Origin: Irineochytrium annulatum | Lineage: Eukaryota > Chytridiomycota > Chytridiomycetes > Chytridiales > Chytridiaceae | Assembly: GCA_027600665.1 (NCBI GenBank) | Contig: JADGJL010000291.1 | Location: 1 to 26,632, forward strand | DNA length: 26,632 bases | Direction: 5' to 3' | Program-made: the position numbers and the translations under genes | Part shown: piece by piece, positions 1-9,148 of the stretch | Layout of the letters: each line of letters begins with the position of its first letter | How positions within the stretch are numbered: position 1 is the stretch's first letter | The notes under the pieces: model-generated | Told to the model about the DNA's origin: nothing | The model's input: the letters and a program-made list of their open reading frames with translations, nothing else | Database searches by the model: none

Positions 1-132
1 GGGACGGGACCGGGGATGGGAATGGGTAGAGGTGGGAAGACGTTTTTGGTCTTGAATGTGTCGCCGATGGAGGAGGATGTGGAGGGGACGGAGAGGACGC
101 TGGCATTTGGGATGGGAGTTAGGGAGATTTAG
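1..132 (+). CDS. Kinesin motor domain, C-terminal end (partial)
   Basis: Frame 1 is open from the first base to the TAG at 130-132 and encodes 43 residues. The stretch KTFLVLNVSPMEEDVEGTER followed by TLAFGMGVREI matches the end of a kinesin motor: the family pattern is K-T-x-x-x-x-N-[IV]-S-P-x-x-x-x-x-x-E-T-x-x-[ST]-L-x-F-A. The stop falls directly after the last motor helix, so the motor lies at the C-terminus. That placement is typical of kinesin-14 (Kar3/Ncd type) minus-end-directed microtubule motors. A Gly/Met-rich loop precedes it where most kinesins have a shorter G-G-N-S type loop. The nucleotide-binding loops and any coiled coil lie upstream of the window. The subfamily is inferred only from the position of the stop. 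Confidence 0.62.
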   Translation, partial: GTGPGMGMGRGGKTFLVLNVSPMEEDVEGTERTLAFGMGVREI

Positions 133-712
133 GCTTGAAGTGTTACATGCTGCCATGGAAAGTTTGGTGAAGGACCAGATCCTCAGGCCGTGCTCTTACG
201 AATTCAATAGTAGACTATGCATCGTGTTCTTATGTAGTTTTGCAATATATGAAGTCAGGAAAGGCGATCTATTTGTCGCTATCACCGTAGTCTCCTCGCA
301 ACATAGATCCTTATCCTGCTGCCACTGATGTTCTACGGCCGCAAGCTTCCTTTGCTGAGACTCCAACATCTGCTGGGCCGCCACCATTTGGTTCTTTAGC
401 GCGTGGCGACACATTCTCGGTAACCCCATCGAGACATTCTGGCCGCCGCAAGCTTCTCCGGCTGTGGTTTGGGACTTCTGATGTTCCCAGATGTCCCACT
501 TTTCATGCCTCGGTGCCGTGCAGCTCCAGCGACACAGGACTCAACCTGTTCGACATTTACCGGACAACGGAGCTTCGCAAGGTCGACATCCAGAGCTTAC
601 TCAGCTGACAGCGGGCTTCGTCCAGCAGTCCCCCGTCAAACGCGCGGGGCCGCGCGAGCTGTGGGTGTTGTGTGAGGTTGTCACGGAAAAAAGTGCAAGG
701 AAGTGCCGAAGC
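133..712. other. Spacer between kinesin and coproporphyrinogen oxidase genes
   Basis: This stretch holds the 3' flank of the kinesin gene and the 5' flank of the oxidase gene. No intact gene is supported. The minus strand between about 196 and 480 contains the coiled-coil fragment listed separately. The last 200 bases before the ATG at 713 are open in several frames but show no conserved motif. Confidence 0.5.
196..480 (-). pseudogene. Possible coiled-coil gene fragment
   Basis: On the minus strand a Gln/Leu/Glu-rich stretch (for example VAAQQMLESQQRKLAAVEHQ, about 310-400) looks like a coiled coil. It has no convincing start, and the downstream part (LLCCEE onward to 196) loses that character. 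A neighbouring frame upstream, near 440-480, gives a short Glu/Lys/Ala-rich segment, which suggests a frameshift. No family is recognised. It resembles in style the decayed coiled-coil gene at 7545-8843, but I see no direct residue match. It could also be a chance ORF in composition-biased DNA. Confidence 0.3.
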
Positions 713-2365
713 ATGCTGAAGTCCCTACTCGTCGCGGCGGGCCGGCCGAAGCCGCCTCCGTCGGCCCTCTTCGGCCGCATGCCGTCTTCAACCGCGTGTT
801 GCGCGGCCGTCGCCCCCTCCAACCTCTTCCGAGGGCTCTCGATGTCGTCGGTCTCGGCCTGGTGGAACATCGCGCCAACGCGCATCCCGTCTCGCTCCTT
901 CGCATCTGATTCGCAACCACAGCCGCCGCCATCTTCACCGGCGCCGCCGCCGCCTTCGCCGGGCCGGCAGGACCATCGCTTCAGTGTCGGCGTCGCCGTC
1001 GTGTTGATCAGCGCCGCTTTGTCTGGCGCCGCGATATACTCCAACACGGTTCACACCATTACCGTACGTAACTCTTCTTCGGCCTTCGCCCTTTCGCAAA
1101 ACGGTTCTGTATTGATGTCAACGCGTTCCGCTAGGATGACCATAAGCCGCCGGCCGCGCCTCAGCCGGTCCCGCCACGCCGAACACCTTCTTCCCAGTCG
1201 GCCTCGAAGCCGCCAGCCCCTAAAACCACCGCCACGACTCCGGCCAAGTCAACGTCATCAGGTCCCACAACGCCCGCGACGCCCTCCGCGCCAGAGCCCA
1301 TGCGCGTCCGCATGGAGAAGTTCGTCCGCCAGCTCCAGCGCGACATCGTCACCCAGATCGACGCGATGGAGTCACGCTCGGGCTCGTCTGCCCGCACGCT
1401 CGTTGACCCGTGGCATCGCGAGGAAGGAGGCGATGGCGTCTCGTGCGTCCTGCAGGACGGGAAGGTATTTGAAAAGGCCGCTGTGCTCGTGTCATGCGTG
1501 CATGGGCCAGCGCCGGAGAGGCTGATGGCGCAGATGAGGGCCAGAGCGCATGGGGATCTTGTGGCTGGGAAAGAGTATCACATGTTTGCGGCTGGGTGCA
1601 GTGTCGTAATGCATCCGACGAACCCGAACGCGCCGACGGTGCATTTCAATTATCGGTATTTCGAGCTGAGCGAGGAGATTGAGGGGGAGATGAAGCCCGT
1701 CACGTGGTGGTTTGGCGGTGGTTGTGATTTGGTAAGTGCATTGCACTAGGTCCGCACTTTTGTATCTGACCATTCTCCTCAACAGACACCGTCTTACTTG
1801 TTCGAGGAGGACGCCGTCCACTTCCACACCCAGATCAAGAACGTCTGCGACAAGCACGACCCGACGTACTACCGCCGCTTCAAGAAGTGGTGCGATGACT
1901 ACTTCACGATCACGCACCGGCAGGAGAAGCGCGGCGTCGGCGGCATCTTCTTCGACGATCTCGACGACCGACCGCCCGAGGAGATCTTCGCCTTCGTGAG
2001 GGACTGTGGGAAGGCCTTCCTCGGCCAGTATATGCCCATCGTTGAGAGGAGAAAAGATATGCCGTTCACGAAGGAGATGAGGGAGTGGCAGCAGATCAGA
2101 AGGGGGAGATATGTGGAATTTAACTTGGTAAGCACTTTTTAAATATTTTTGCATCATTTGCATATAAAACGGTTGCCTGACTCGATCATACAAGGTTCAC
2201 GACAGGGGCACGAAGTTTGGCCTTGCTACCCCGGGTGTCCGAATCGAGAGTGTGCTTTGCAGCTTGCCCTTGACTGCCCGGTGGGAGTACATGTGCATCC
2301 CGTCGGAGGGGTCGGAGGAGGAGAAGTTGATGAAGGTGCTGAAAACGCCTAAAGATTGGATCTGA
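713..2365 (+). CDS. HEM13: Coproporphyrinogen III oxidase, mitochondrial type
   Basis: This is the oxygen-dependent enzyme that oxidatively decarboxylates coproporphyrinogen III to protoporphyrinogen IX in haem synthesis. The exons are 713-1063, 1135-1731, 1786-2127 and 2195-2365, all joined in phase 0, giving 486 residues. Seen in the sequence: the core starts near residue 173; [11 protein letters not shown] carries the active-site-region His (about residue 287); next come [18 protein letters not shown], rejoined across intron 2, then [36 protein letters not shown], and the end TARWEYM...PKDWI. Residues 1-60 are Ser/Arg/Ala-rich with few acidic residues, and about 91-110 is a hydrophobic segment followed by a Pro/Thr/Ala-rich linker. 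Yeast Hem13 (328 residues) lacks such a leader, whereas animal enzymes are targeted to the mitochondrial intermembrane space. The same location is inferred here. Confidence 0.95.
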
Positions 2366-3824
2366 GCCGAGCCGATCGCACGATGTGGTTGGGTCGTATC
2401 TGTGGAGGCGACTTAACGGAGTTGGGTGCAATGGAGTTGAGTGGCTATGCACGCGTGGAGCTAGACAGACGCCTTCTCTGTATTTTTACTTCATTGTTTG
2501 CGTGACTATTTACCAGTGCGTTGCTTCTCTTAGCTGTGTTCTTTTTTTCTTACTTATCTGAGATGGAGTTGCTTATCTCCTCACCTGCTGAGATTAACCG
2601 AATATTGCACCAAACTTCTTATCTTCTTAACCCGCTGCATCCCCGGTTGTCTTACATACAACACACTTGCTAGGAGCAGACATCAGCTGTGACAGTGAAG
2701 AGTTACCACACCCAGATTCTAGACATAGCCGACAACGATGCTGTCGAAGGTTTCATGGCGACATTGTGTGCTTACTCACCTGCATACGAGTTGGGGACTG
2801 TCGCCGGTATAGTCGTCATTGTGGTTGTCCGGAATGACACGGTCATTCCAAAATCGGCAACATCCTCGGACTGAACTCCTTCAGCAAGGGACATACATGC
2901 CTAAAGGTTATCATCAAACTTACAGCGGCATTAGTTAGTTGTGGCGTTATTATTGACAGTGTTCAACCGCGGTTCAGGGGGTGCGGGTCCTCGCAGTCGG
3001 ACGGCGCTGTTGCCGCCGCAATAATGGACGTTGCCCCGTGCAGCATGGGCCGTTCGGTCCTGACCATCGCGAATTAATCTCTGGGTGGATACGGATGCTC
3101 CCCGAGTACACGTGGTTGGGTTGGAGGCACATCGGCGTATTGAGTCGGCATAATTCATGAGAGGAAGATCGGGGCGTCGAGTTAAAACCCATATTTCCAT
3201 GGGTAGTTTGTCTAAGTTGTCTACGGCTTCTCCTCTGGGTGCATTCAACGCCAGCTTACATCTTCGACAAGGGTAACAAGTACGACGCCTTGGCACGAAA
3301 GGAGCCTCGCCTGATCGGCGTCCGCTGCGGACGAGTATTCCGACAACCCGCTATCCTCCATCGCATTGTCGGCCCACACGAACCGGCGAAGAAGGAGCGT
3401 ACGTCCGGGAGGCGCGCTGACGGGACCTACGCGCTGACGGTCTCGACGGGCAGGGCACAGATGCGATTCCAAGCCGCGATTCGACGTCCATCGTGAGGCT
3501 TAGGACCGGGCTCGTCGTTGTGGTCAAGAATAAGGTGAAGGGAAGGGCGGCGGGGGAGTCGATGCTGGGAGCGAAGAAGGTTAATGACAGTTCAAACCAG
3601 CTGGAACACTGATAGCAACTATTGTAACTTTGTCGTTGTATCAGCGGTAGTCCACATTATTTACACTGACCGTCTATGACATTTGCGAGCTGCCTGGGCA
3701 CGGTCGATAGAGAAGATGCAATCGTATTAATAAATCAACTTGAATTATATTGAGCGAACACGGACTCAAAAAAAAAAAGAAGGGCATAGAACACAATCTC
3801 ACTCAGAGACTGCCGGTTTAGCAT
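2366..3824. other. Long spacer without a supportable gene
   Basis: About 1.46 kb lies between the oxidase stop and the 3' end of the minus-strand secreted protein. The first 300 bases are AT-rich and are probably 3' flank. Short ORFs exist on both strands (the longest are about 120 codons on the minus strand at 2931-3296 and about 85 codons on the plus strand at 3239-3496), but none has a recognisable motif, signal peptide or splice context. Between about 3240 and 3600 the plus strand looks weakly coding in shifting frames. It is followed by AATAAA at 3729-3734 and a run of eleven A at 3768-3778. I see no tRNA. Confidence 0.5.
3240..3778 (+). pseudogene. Possible decayed intronless coding remnant with poly(A)
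   Basis: The plus strand reads weakly as protein in two successive frames: KYDALARKEPRLIGVRCGRV from about 3280, then SIVRLRTGLVVVVKNKVKGR near 3495. There is no clean start, and stops interrupt both frames. An AATAAA at 3729-3734 is followed 34 bases later by eleven A (3768-3778), the arrangement left by a retrocopied mRNA. No family is recognised and no flanking target duplication was found. It may equally be ordinary spacer sequence. Confidence 0.2.
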
Positions 3825-4315
3825 CTACTGGCTAATGGTAACGTGCCAGTTCTTGGAGTAGTTCGAGTCGTAAACGGAGGGGGTGATCTGAGAGAAGTGG
3901 GATGAGCATACAAGGAGGACATAGCAATAACAGTAGGCCTCACTTGAGATGAGCAATAAAACCACATCTGAAGGTCTCCAGCCGGGAGGGCCGCCGGCAG
4001 GAAAGCGTCCTGGTGCTGCCCTTGGTAATTGTAAACCGAGTTCTGCAGCGACTTCACGGCGCCATTCGAGTCCTTGTAGTAGGCCGTCACCGTGAGCGTG
4101 TTGAACCCGCTGTGATAGGAGTCCTCGCAGCCGGCCAGGTGCGCCCGGCTGACATCGTAGAGGACGCGTGCGGAGCCAGAGTCGGAGGCGCGGATGGGGC
4201 CGTTGATCACGTTCGTGACGAAGGTGTGGCCGTCTGCGGCGAGCGTGAAGTTGAGGACCGTCTGAGCCGAGGCGACGGCGGAGAGAGCGAGGATGGCGAG
4301 GGCGTTGACGAGCAT
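3825..4315 (-). CDS. Small secreted protein, DUF6209-like
   Basis: Two exons on the minus strand, 4315-3944 and 3887-3825, are separated by a 56-nt GT-AG intron (3943-3888) and give 144 residues. The N-terminus MLVNALAILALSAVASAQ is a clear signal peptide, with probable cleavage after ASA. The mature protein holds about 126 residues and two visible Cys (in AGCEDSY and FYCSSQ), so it is probably extracellular. The C-terminal pattern, L-Q-M-W-F-Y-C then YDSNYSKNWHVTI after splicing, together with RVLYDVSRAHLAGC, resembles from memory the DUF6209 family of secreted proteins (W-F...C..YDSN[FY]G.N). The function of that family is not known to me. Without the splice the reading frame would continue into Pro/Thr-rich nonsense, so the intron is well supported. 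The start at 4315 is fixed by the signal peptide. Confidence 0.75.
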
Positions 4316-4698
4316 CTGGTTGTTGGACGGGTTTGTTGAGAGGCGTGCCCTTCCGCGAGCTTTATGGCTAGCCGAGTTAGCCTCACTGCCTGAAAGCCCG
4401 TGTCGACCATGGTGAGAAGTTTTTCTTGCAGTTGTTTAGGATTCCTGCACGAGTGGAAGCAAGCCTGTGTGTCACAATTTTGACTTCGACTAGCAGGAGC
4501 AGCCAAGGGTTCTACACAATTGCAGTAAAGGATGACGGCGAGGGAACATCGCGGTTCCTTATCTCTTCCGCTACATTCCAGTTGCACTTTCAGTTGATAG
4601 CACTGTAGCACTCCTTCACTCTTATTGACAACTGAAAAACGAGGGCCTTCTTAGGCTTAAATCCCCGCGTAGAAGCGCGCTTGCACAATGATCTCAAA
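4316..4698. promoter_or_regulatory. Flank between secreted-protein gene and Usp gene
   Basis: These 383 bases contain the upstream region of the minus-strand secreted protein and the 3' flank of the minus-strand universal stress protein. No ORF here has recognisable content. No TATA box or other specific site can be defended from sequence alone. Confidence 0.35.
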
Positions 4699-5267
4699 TC
4701 AAGACGGGCTTTTCGACCTCCTGGAATTCGCCCCAGGGCTGGCTGAAGGCGCCAGCCGGCCTTTATCCTCGTTCAGCGGGAGCCTGTTGACGATGACGGG
4801 ACATCGCGCGTTCGACAAACAATATGTGCTGACAGACCCAAGCAGAAATCTGCAGATAAAACCCGCGTCAGATCAGCGAACCATTAAGAACATGACATAG
4901 CAGAGCAAGGCAAATGGACGCACCCTTCCATATGTGACTTCCCCGCTGAGCCGAGAACCAGCATCTCCGGTGAAATCTCGTCGGCCAACGCGCAGAGCAG
5001 CCCACCCGTCTGCGCCACCGTACCCTGCATGATCCTCAGCGACAGCTGCACGTCCCCGACGCTTGAAGTCTCATATATCGCCCGCAAGAGCCCCTTTATC
5101 CTTCCCGACGCTTGATCGCGATCGTCGGCGGGAGCAATGACGGTTGCCACCATGATCTTGACCTGTGGACCCTTCACGAGATATTCCAGCGTCCACAGGA
5201 GAGCGGCGGCCGAGTGGGCTGACTCGTCCATTGCGAAGAGGATCGTCCGAGTTGGCTCGACGGCCAT
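4699..5267 (-). CDS. Universal stress protein (UspA fold)
   Basis: Exons 5267-4924 and 4849-4699 on the minus strand, with a 74-nt intron between them, give 164 residues, the normal size for a single-domain Usp. The N-terminus TILFAMDESAHSAAALLWTL is the usual first strand with the Asp that contacts the nucleotide. The end of exon 1 and the start of exon 2 join to give GSAGKSHMEGFLLGSVSTYC. This restores exactly the family ATP-binding pattern G-x2-G-x9-G-[ST]. It is followed by CPVIVNR, the final strand. A Ser/Arg/Pro-rich tail of about 25 residues is extra. By the motif it is an ATP-binding Usp, a class tied to stress survival; its partners are not indicated. Its start lies 195 bp from the start of the divergent RIT1 gene. 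Confidence 0.9.
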
Positions 5268-5462
5268 GCTCGCAATGGACTGGGGGGTGGGTCGCCGATG
5301 CAGCCAGACCAGAGGCTCCAGATGAGGACGGCGAACGGCGCCTCCTCTTATGCCTGGGCGGTGTCGCCGGCGTCAGCGTGATGTCGTACCCCAAACGCAG
5401 GGTTGCATTTGAAGTGCACGATTGTCAACTTCATTTTCTGTATCCACAGCACCTCAACTTCA
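5268..5462. promoter_or_regulatory. Divergent intergenic region between Usp and RIT1
   Basis: The 195 bp between the two start codons must contain the upstream regions of both the minus-strand Usp gene and the plus-strand RIT1 gene. The part nearest Usp is GC-rich. No specific factor site is claimed. Confidence 0.5.
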
Positions 5463-7433
5463 ATGCGAGGGGCCGAGAGGAAGCATATTCGCAAGGAGTC
5501 CCGCAGCCTGTAAGGAGCCGATTTTATGTTTTAACGCTTTCGTCTTGGTTGCGATACCTTTTCAACTTTTTGTTCATCTCATTCTTTACTATATATTCTC
5601 TACTATACATATCGTCAAATTTTGTTTCCCTTTGATGCTTTATTTTTCAGCAACTTAACGAACTCTAAAGATTTTCAGTCTCAATCGGCTGAAGTCTATC
5701 GACCTTGATGCTAGCTTCGTCTCATCTGTTGCCGACGAGCTTGCCCACTACCCTCTGATGGCCAACGAGCGTTGTGGGACATGGTACATTGACCCTAAGC
5801 GGGTGAGTTGCTCAATTTGGCGCAGAATAGTCGCTGATGGAAATTTAATGTCAGGCACACGAGAAGACTGTGTATTTCAAGTCGACAGACGGCCACTTCG
5901 GCAAATGGGACTTCAACCTCCGGCGGATGAATAGGCATCTTTTGGAAGTGGTAGCGGAGCACGGAGGGTATGCTTACACGCCTTAACCTTACCCTAGTTA
6001 ATCGTCACTGATTGCGTGCACAGGTGTATCATTGTGGACTCGACACGACACGGGAAGAAAGTGCCCGACAGCCTTGCGAAGACGGTCCCGATATGGTGTT
6101 GCGTCGTTAACAGGGTCATCGCTGCAGCTAAAGGCATTACGGATGCAAGGCCACGTACCGGTAACGGACTGACGGCGGGGGAGGCCGATGATGCGGGCGA
6201 GGTGGAGTTGCCGATGTCATTCTTCCAGCGGGTATCGGGGGAGAATTTGGCAGAAGGCTCAGTGGGGGAGGACGAAACGGACGAGGAGGAGGACGAGGTG
6301 GCCAACGAAGACGACGAATACCTGGAGGATATCGACGAGGCGGTGCCTAACCACGCGGACGGGCTGGACAACGACGAAGACGAGGTCGAGCCATTCAAAG
6401 TCGAGGATATTTGGGACACAGATCTTCACACGCTCCCTTCGTGCGTATCGCTCTCCGAGCATACGCAAATGATTTCGCGCATCCCCGCATTCGTCGAAAG
6501 ACTTCAGGTCCGTTCTTCCCTTCATTTTTTGAGCCCAAAGCTGACGCGCTTGACCAGACCGCCCGCTCCATCTCCCTCCCAAACCTCCTCAAACCACTCC
6601 GCCCGCTCTGGATCCATCATCCGGATACCTCCCAGCCCCCTGTTATCCCCCCGGCATGGCGCGACCCGACCCGTCTCCCTTTCCACCCGCTCTTCCTCGT
6701 CTCCGCCTCTCGTCCCGTCCCGGACGGCCTCGACCGCCGCCCCGGCGGCTTCACGTACGTCCAGGGCTCGGCCGACGATCATGAGACCTGGGCGATGGGG
6801 ATCACGCCGGGCCTGTGGTGGAGTTGGCGCGAGATGCTCACGGCGTGCGCGACGGCGGAGGAGTGCGAGGAGGTTGTGCGCGGGTTGGTAGGGCGGGATC
6901 TTCCCGCTCCGAAGGTCAGCCCGGGACGCGGGACGCCGTTTGACTGGATCGGGGACACGAGGATCGCGATCGGTACGCGGGCCGCTGGCGCGCCGCCGGC
7001 GTGCTGGGAGACGTTCGACGCGGTGCTGAACTGCGGGTGCGAGGAGCACGCCGGCATGCGCGAAGAGGCCGATGATGCTGCGGGCGGCGGTGCACGCCGG
7101 TACATGTTCCTGCCCATACCGGAAGGGAAAAAGGGGTCTGCTGCGCTGGCGGCAAATGTGGCACAGGGAGTCGCGTTCATCCGGGCGGTGGTGGAGGGCG
7201 GTGGCACGGTGTTGGTGCATTGCATGCAGGGGAGGGACCGAAGTGTGTGCGTGGCGCTTTGTTACTTGATAGAAGAGGCGACGAGGGGCACAGGTCGAAG
7301 GGTCACGAAAGAGGTCGTGAGGGATCGGCTGCTGTACATACAAGGATTCAGGCATGTCGCGCAGCCTTGTAGGGCGAATCTGAGGAGGGTAAATTCGCTT
7401 TTTATGGGGCCCGACGATGGTGGTTTAGACTGA
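5463..7433 (+). CDS. RIT1: Initiator tRNA A64 2'-O-ribosylphosphate transferase
   Basis: The enzyme transfers phosphoribosyl from PRPP to the 2'-O of A64 of initiator tRNA-Met, which keeps that tRNA out of elongation. The exons are 5463-5509, 5679-5802, 5855-5967, 6024-6507 and 6558-7433, giving 547 residues (yeast Rit1 has 513). Signature motifs appear in order: IRKESRSLLNRLKSI across the first splice; NERCGTWYIDP; YFKSTDGHFGKWDFNLRRMN; CIIVDSTRHGKKVPDSL and KTVPIWCCVVNR (from residue 96); GFTYVQGSADDHETWA; then a DUSP-like C-terminal domain with HCMQGRDRS, a CX5R loop at C478/R484. A strongly acidic Glu/Asp insert lies around residues 165-225. The first intron is the longest (169 nt) and has a second possible acceptor at 5650, which would break the frame. 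The donor at 6508 (GTCCGT) is weak, but the splice restores homology. Confidence 0.93.
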
Positions 7434-7544
7434 TCGGCAAAAGTCGACCAATACAGCCTGATCTTATTATAAATGTATAAAAATATTGCTTTACACGCTT
7501 GCTACTCATGATCCTCTGCTTTGTCGCCTGTGCTGAGTCGCGCT
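7434..7544. terminator. RIT1 3' flank with AT-rich polyadenylation-like sequence
   Basis: The bases just after the RIT1 stop are AT-rich (TTATTATAAATGTATAAAAATA around 7465-7486). This suits a fungal polyadenylation region, although there is no perfect AATAAA. Confidence 0.4.
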
Positions 7545-8843
7545 TATTAGAGTGAGGCTTAAGACGCCTGTGTACTCTCACTTCCAACGCGATCATTGCC
7601 TGATTTTGCCATGCTAACAGCGGTTCCTCGGCATCCTTCGCCTCCTCGCGCACGACCTGCAGCTCTGAAAGGCTCGTAGCTTCAGAGAGATTCGGAGTGT
7701 GAAGAGGGCCATCGATTCTTCCCGCTCAAGGTACCGCTCCTTTCCCATGTTCCTCCGCGTAGCTCCTAGAGCCCCAACTCCTCGCCTGAGTGTCACTTTG
7801 CATCATGCAAAGCTCCAAACTCGTGCTGAGCGAGTCGCTACATGACTCAACTTCCTAACCCTTTTTTGTAATCCAGGTCGATTTGAGCGCCGCCCACTCT
7901 CCTTTCGCACGCCATCGCTCCCTACTTCGCTCCCTCCCCTCCTTCTCAAGCCGATTTTGACGGTGGTCACCTCTAGCTCCCAAGGGTCACGCTCGTTGCC
8001 AGCTTTCTCGAGCTTATTAGTGGTCACTTCTACATGCTGCTGTTGCTGTAAGGTCTCCTGACTGGCGAGCGCACGTCGAAGGTCCTCATGTTGCTTCTTA
8101 AGCTCGGTTCCCAAAAGTTCTACATCGGTCCATCTTAGATATGAGCGCCAATCTTGATCTTTTTCTCCAAACGCTTTCATTTCGTTATCGACGGCGGTCC
8201 TCGCCTTCTGATGGTATTGCGTCATATCCTCCTAAGCCTTAGTCTCACCCTGAAGCACATCGAACCGCTTCGTAAGATGGCTTCTTAGTTTCTTGAGCAA
8301 CTCAACTCGGTCGTGAGCGCTGACGGCCATTTCCTCCGCACGCGTTTGCTTGATACCCGCCTCCTCCAGCCGTTCCTGTTGGTTGCCATCTCCTGCTGGT
8401 GCTCCATATATTTGAGCCGCGAGCGTTCAACTGGGCCGCAGCTCTGAAAGTGACCGGGTTTCCTTCTGACGGACGAAATCTCGTACAGCCAGCACTTCCG
8501 CTCGCGGAGCGCTTTGTCCTCCGCGCACGTCCTGAAAGCCGTCACATCCTAACTTATGGCGTCGCCTCACGCTCATTCGGAGTTTTCCTTCGTCAGCCGA
8601 GAGCCTTCTCCGCTCGAGGACTCCTTCTTCTGCGGGGGCGTGTCAAGCTTCGTGTATCGACGCCTTATAAATCTGGCCAGCTGTTAGCTCATCATACAGA
8701 TCGCGCAACTGATCGCGGAGCTGCCGCGAATCGACCTCGGCCTTCGTCCGCTGCTTTGCGGCTTCGGCAATGGTTGAAGATATGGTCGTCCTCCGCGCTG
8801 GCGGTCCGGGGGCCTGATGGTCACTGTGGTGCAAGCACCCCAC
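7545..8843 (-). pseudogene. Decayed coiled-coil protein gene
   Basis: Reading the minus strand, coiled-coil-like protein continues from frame to frame with breaks. AKQRTKAEVDSRQLRDQLRD (about 8660-8770) ends in TGA. A shifted frame gives AEEGVLERRRLSADEGK, then KALRERKCWLYE. Near 8380 another shift leads to QERLEEAGIKQTRAEEMAVS and VELLKKLRSHLTKRFDVLQG. A TAG interrupts at about 8235, and the frame then runs open through TELKKQHEDLRRALASQETL. A further shift gives RLEKEGRERSRERWRAKGEW and, after two more stops, SLSELQVVREEAKDAEEPLL (about 7620-7680). Heptad-like Leu/Glu/Lys/Gln composition persists across at least three frames and several stops. A pseudogene therefore explains it better than a gene with introns, because no splice sites fit the breaks. 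No family was identified. The gene lies convergent to RIT1. Confidence 0.6.
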
Positions 8844-9148
8844 CAGCCACCGCGACGCAGCTCGCTCTCGTGGCCTCCGTCGCGGCCATCGCCTCCGTTG
8901 GCGGACTCCTCAATGCCGGATGCCAACGGGCATTTGGTGGGATGGAATCACGTGGAGAGCCGCTGTATGTGTAAATCAATAACAATACTGTCTTGCATCG
9001 AGATCAAGTTAGGACTGATTTACGCGATTTTCTTCCGGCCGACGGATGAACACTGGCCGCAGCGCTGCGAGCGTCTTCCCGATTGTGTCGATTGCCGAAG
9101 ACCGTTCCTGAGCAGGCTACCTCAGCAGCACACGCTTAGCGCGCCACG
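8844..9148. promoter_or_regulatory. Upstream region of the GPCR gene, possible signal exon
   Basis: These 305 bases lie between the coiled-coil pseudogene and the first certain GPCR exon. An ATG at 8967 opens a frame with a hydrophobic start (MCKSITILSCIEIKLGLIYA). A donor at 9087 (GTCGAT) and an acceptor at 9138-9139 (CTTAG) would form a 53-nt intron joining it in phase with the exon at 9149. This would supply the otherwise missing signal sequence, but the donor is weak and the exon is not confirmed. Confidence 0.3.

Noticed and set aside
1492..2193. 233-codon open frame on the minus strand opposite the oxidase gene
   Set aside because: It lies antisense to strongly conserved HEM13 exons and its residues show only Arg/Leu/Val-rich shadow composition.
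2931..3296. 121-codon minus-strand open frame starting MPRRRTCYPCRRCK
   Set aside because: No recognisable family, no splice or neighbour support; the CxxC-like start could be chance in a long spacer.
6522..7355. 277-codon minus-strand open frame opposite RIT1
   Set aside because: It is a GC-rich shadow of the RIT1 last exon; Arg/Pro/His-rich with no motif, whereas the sense strand matches Rit1.
8399..8974. 191-codon plus-strand open frame with a hydrophobic Ala/Val stretch near its end
   Set aside because: Mostly antisense to the coiled-coil pseudogene and without its own motif; the hydrophobic stretch lacks a nearby in-frame ATG that would make it a signal peptide for the GPCR.
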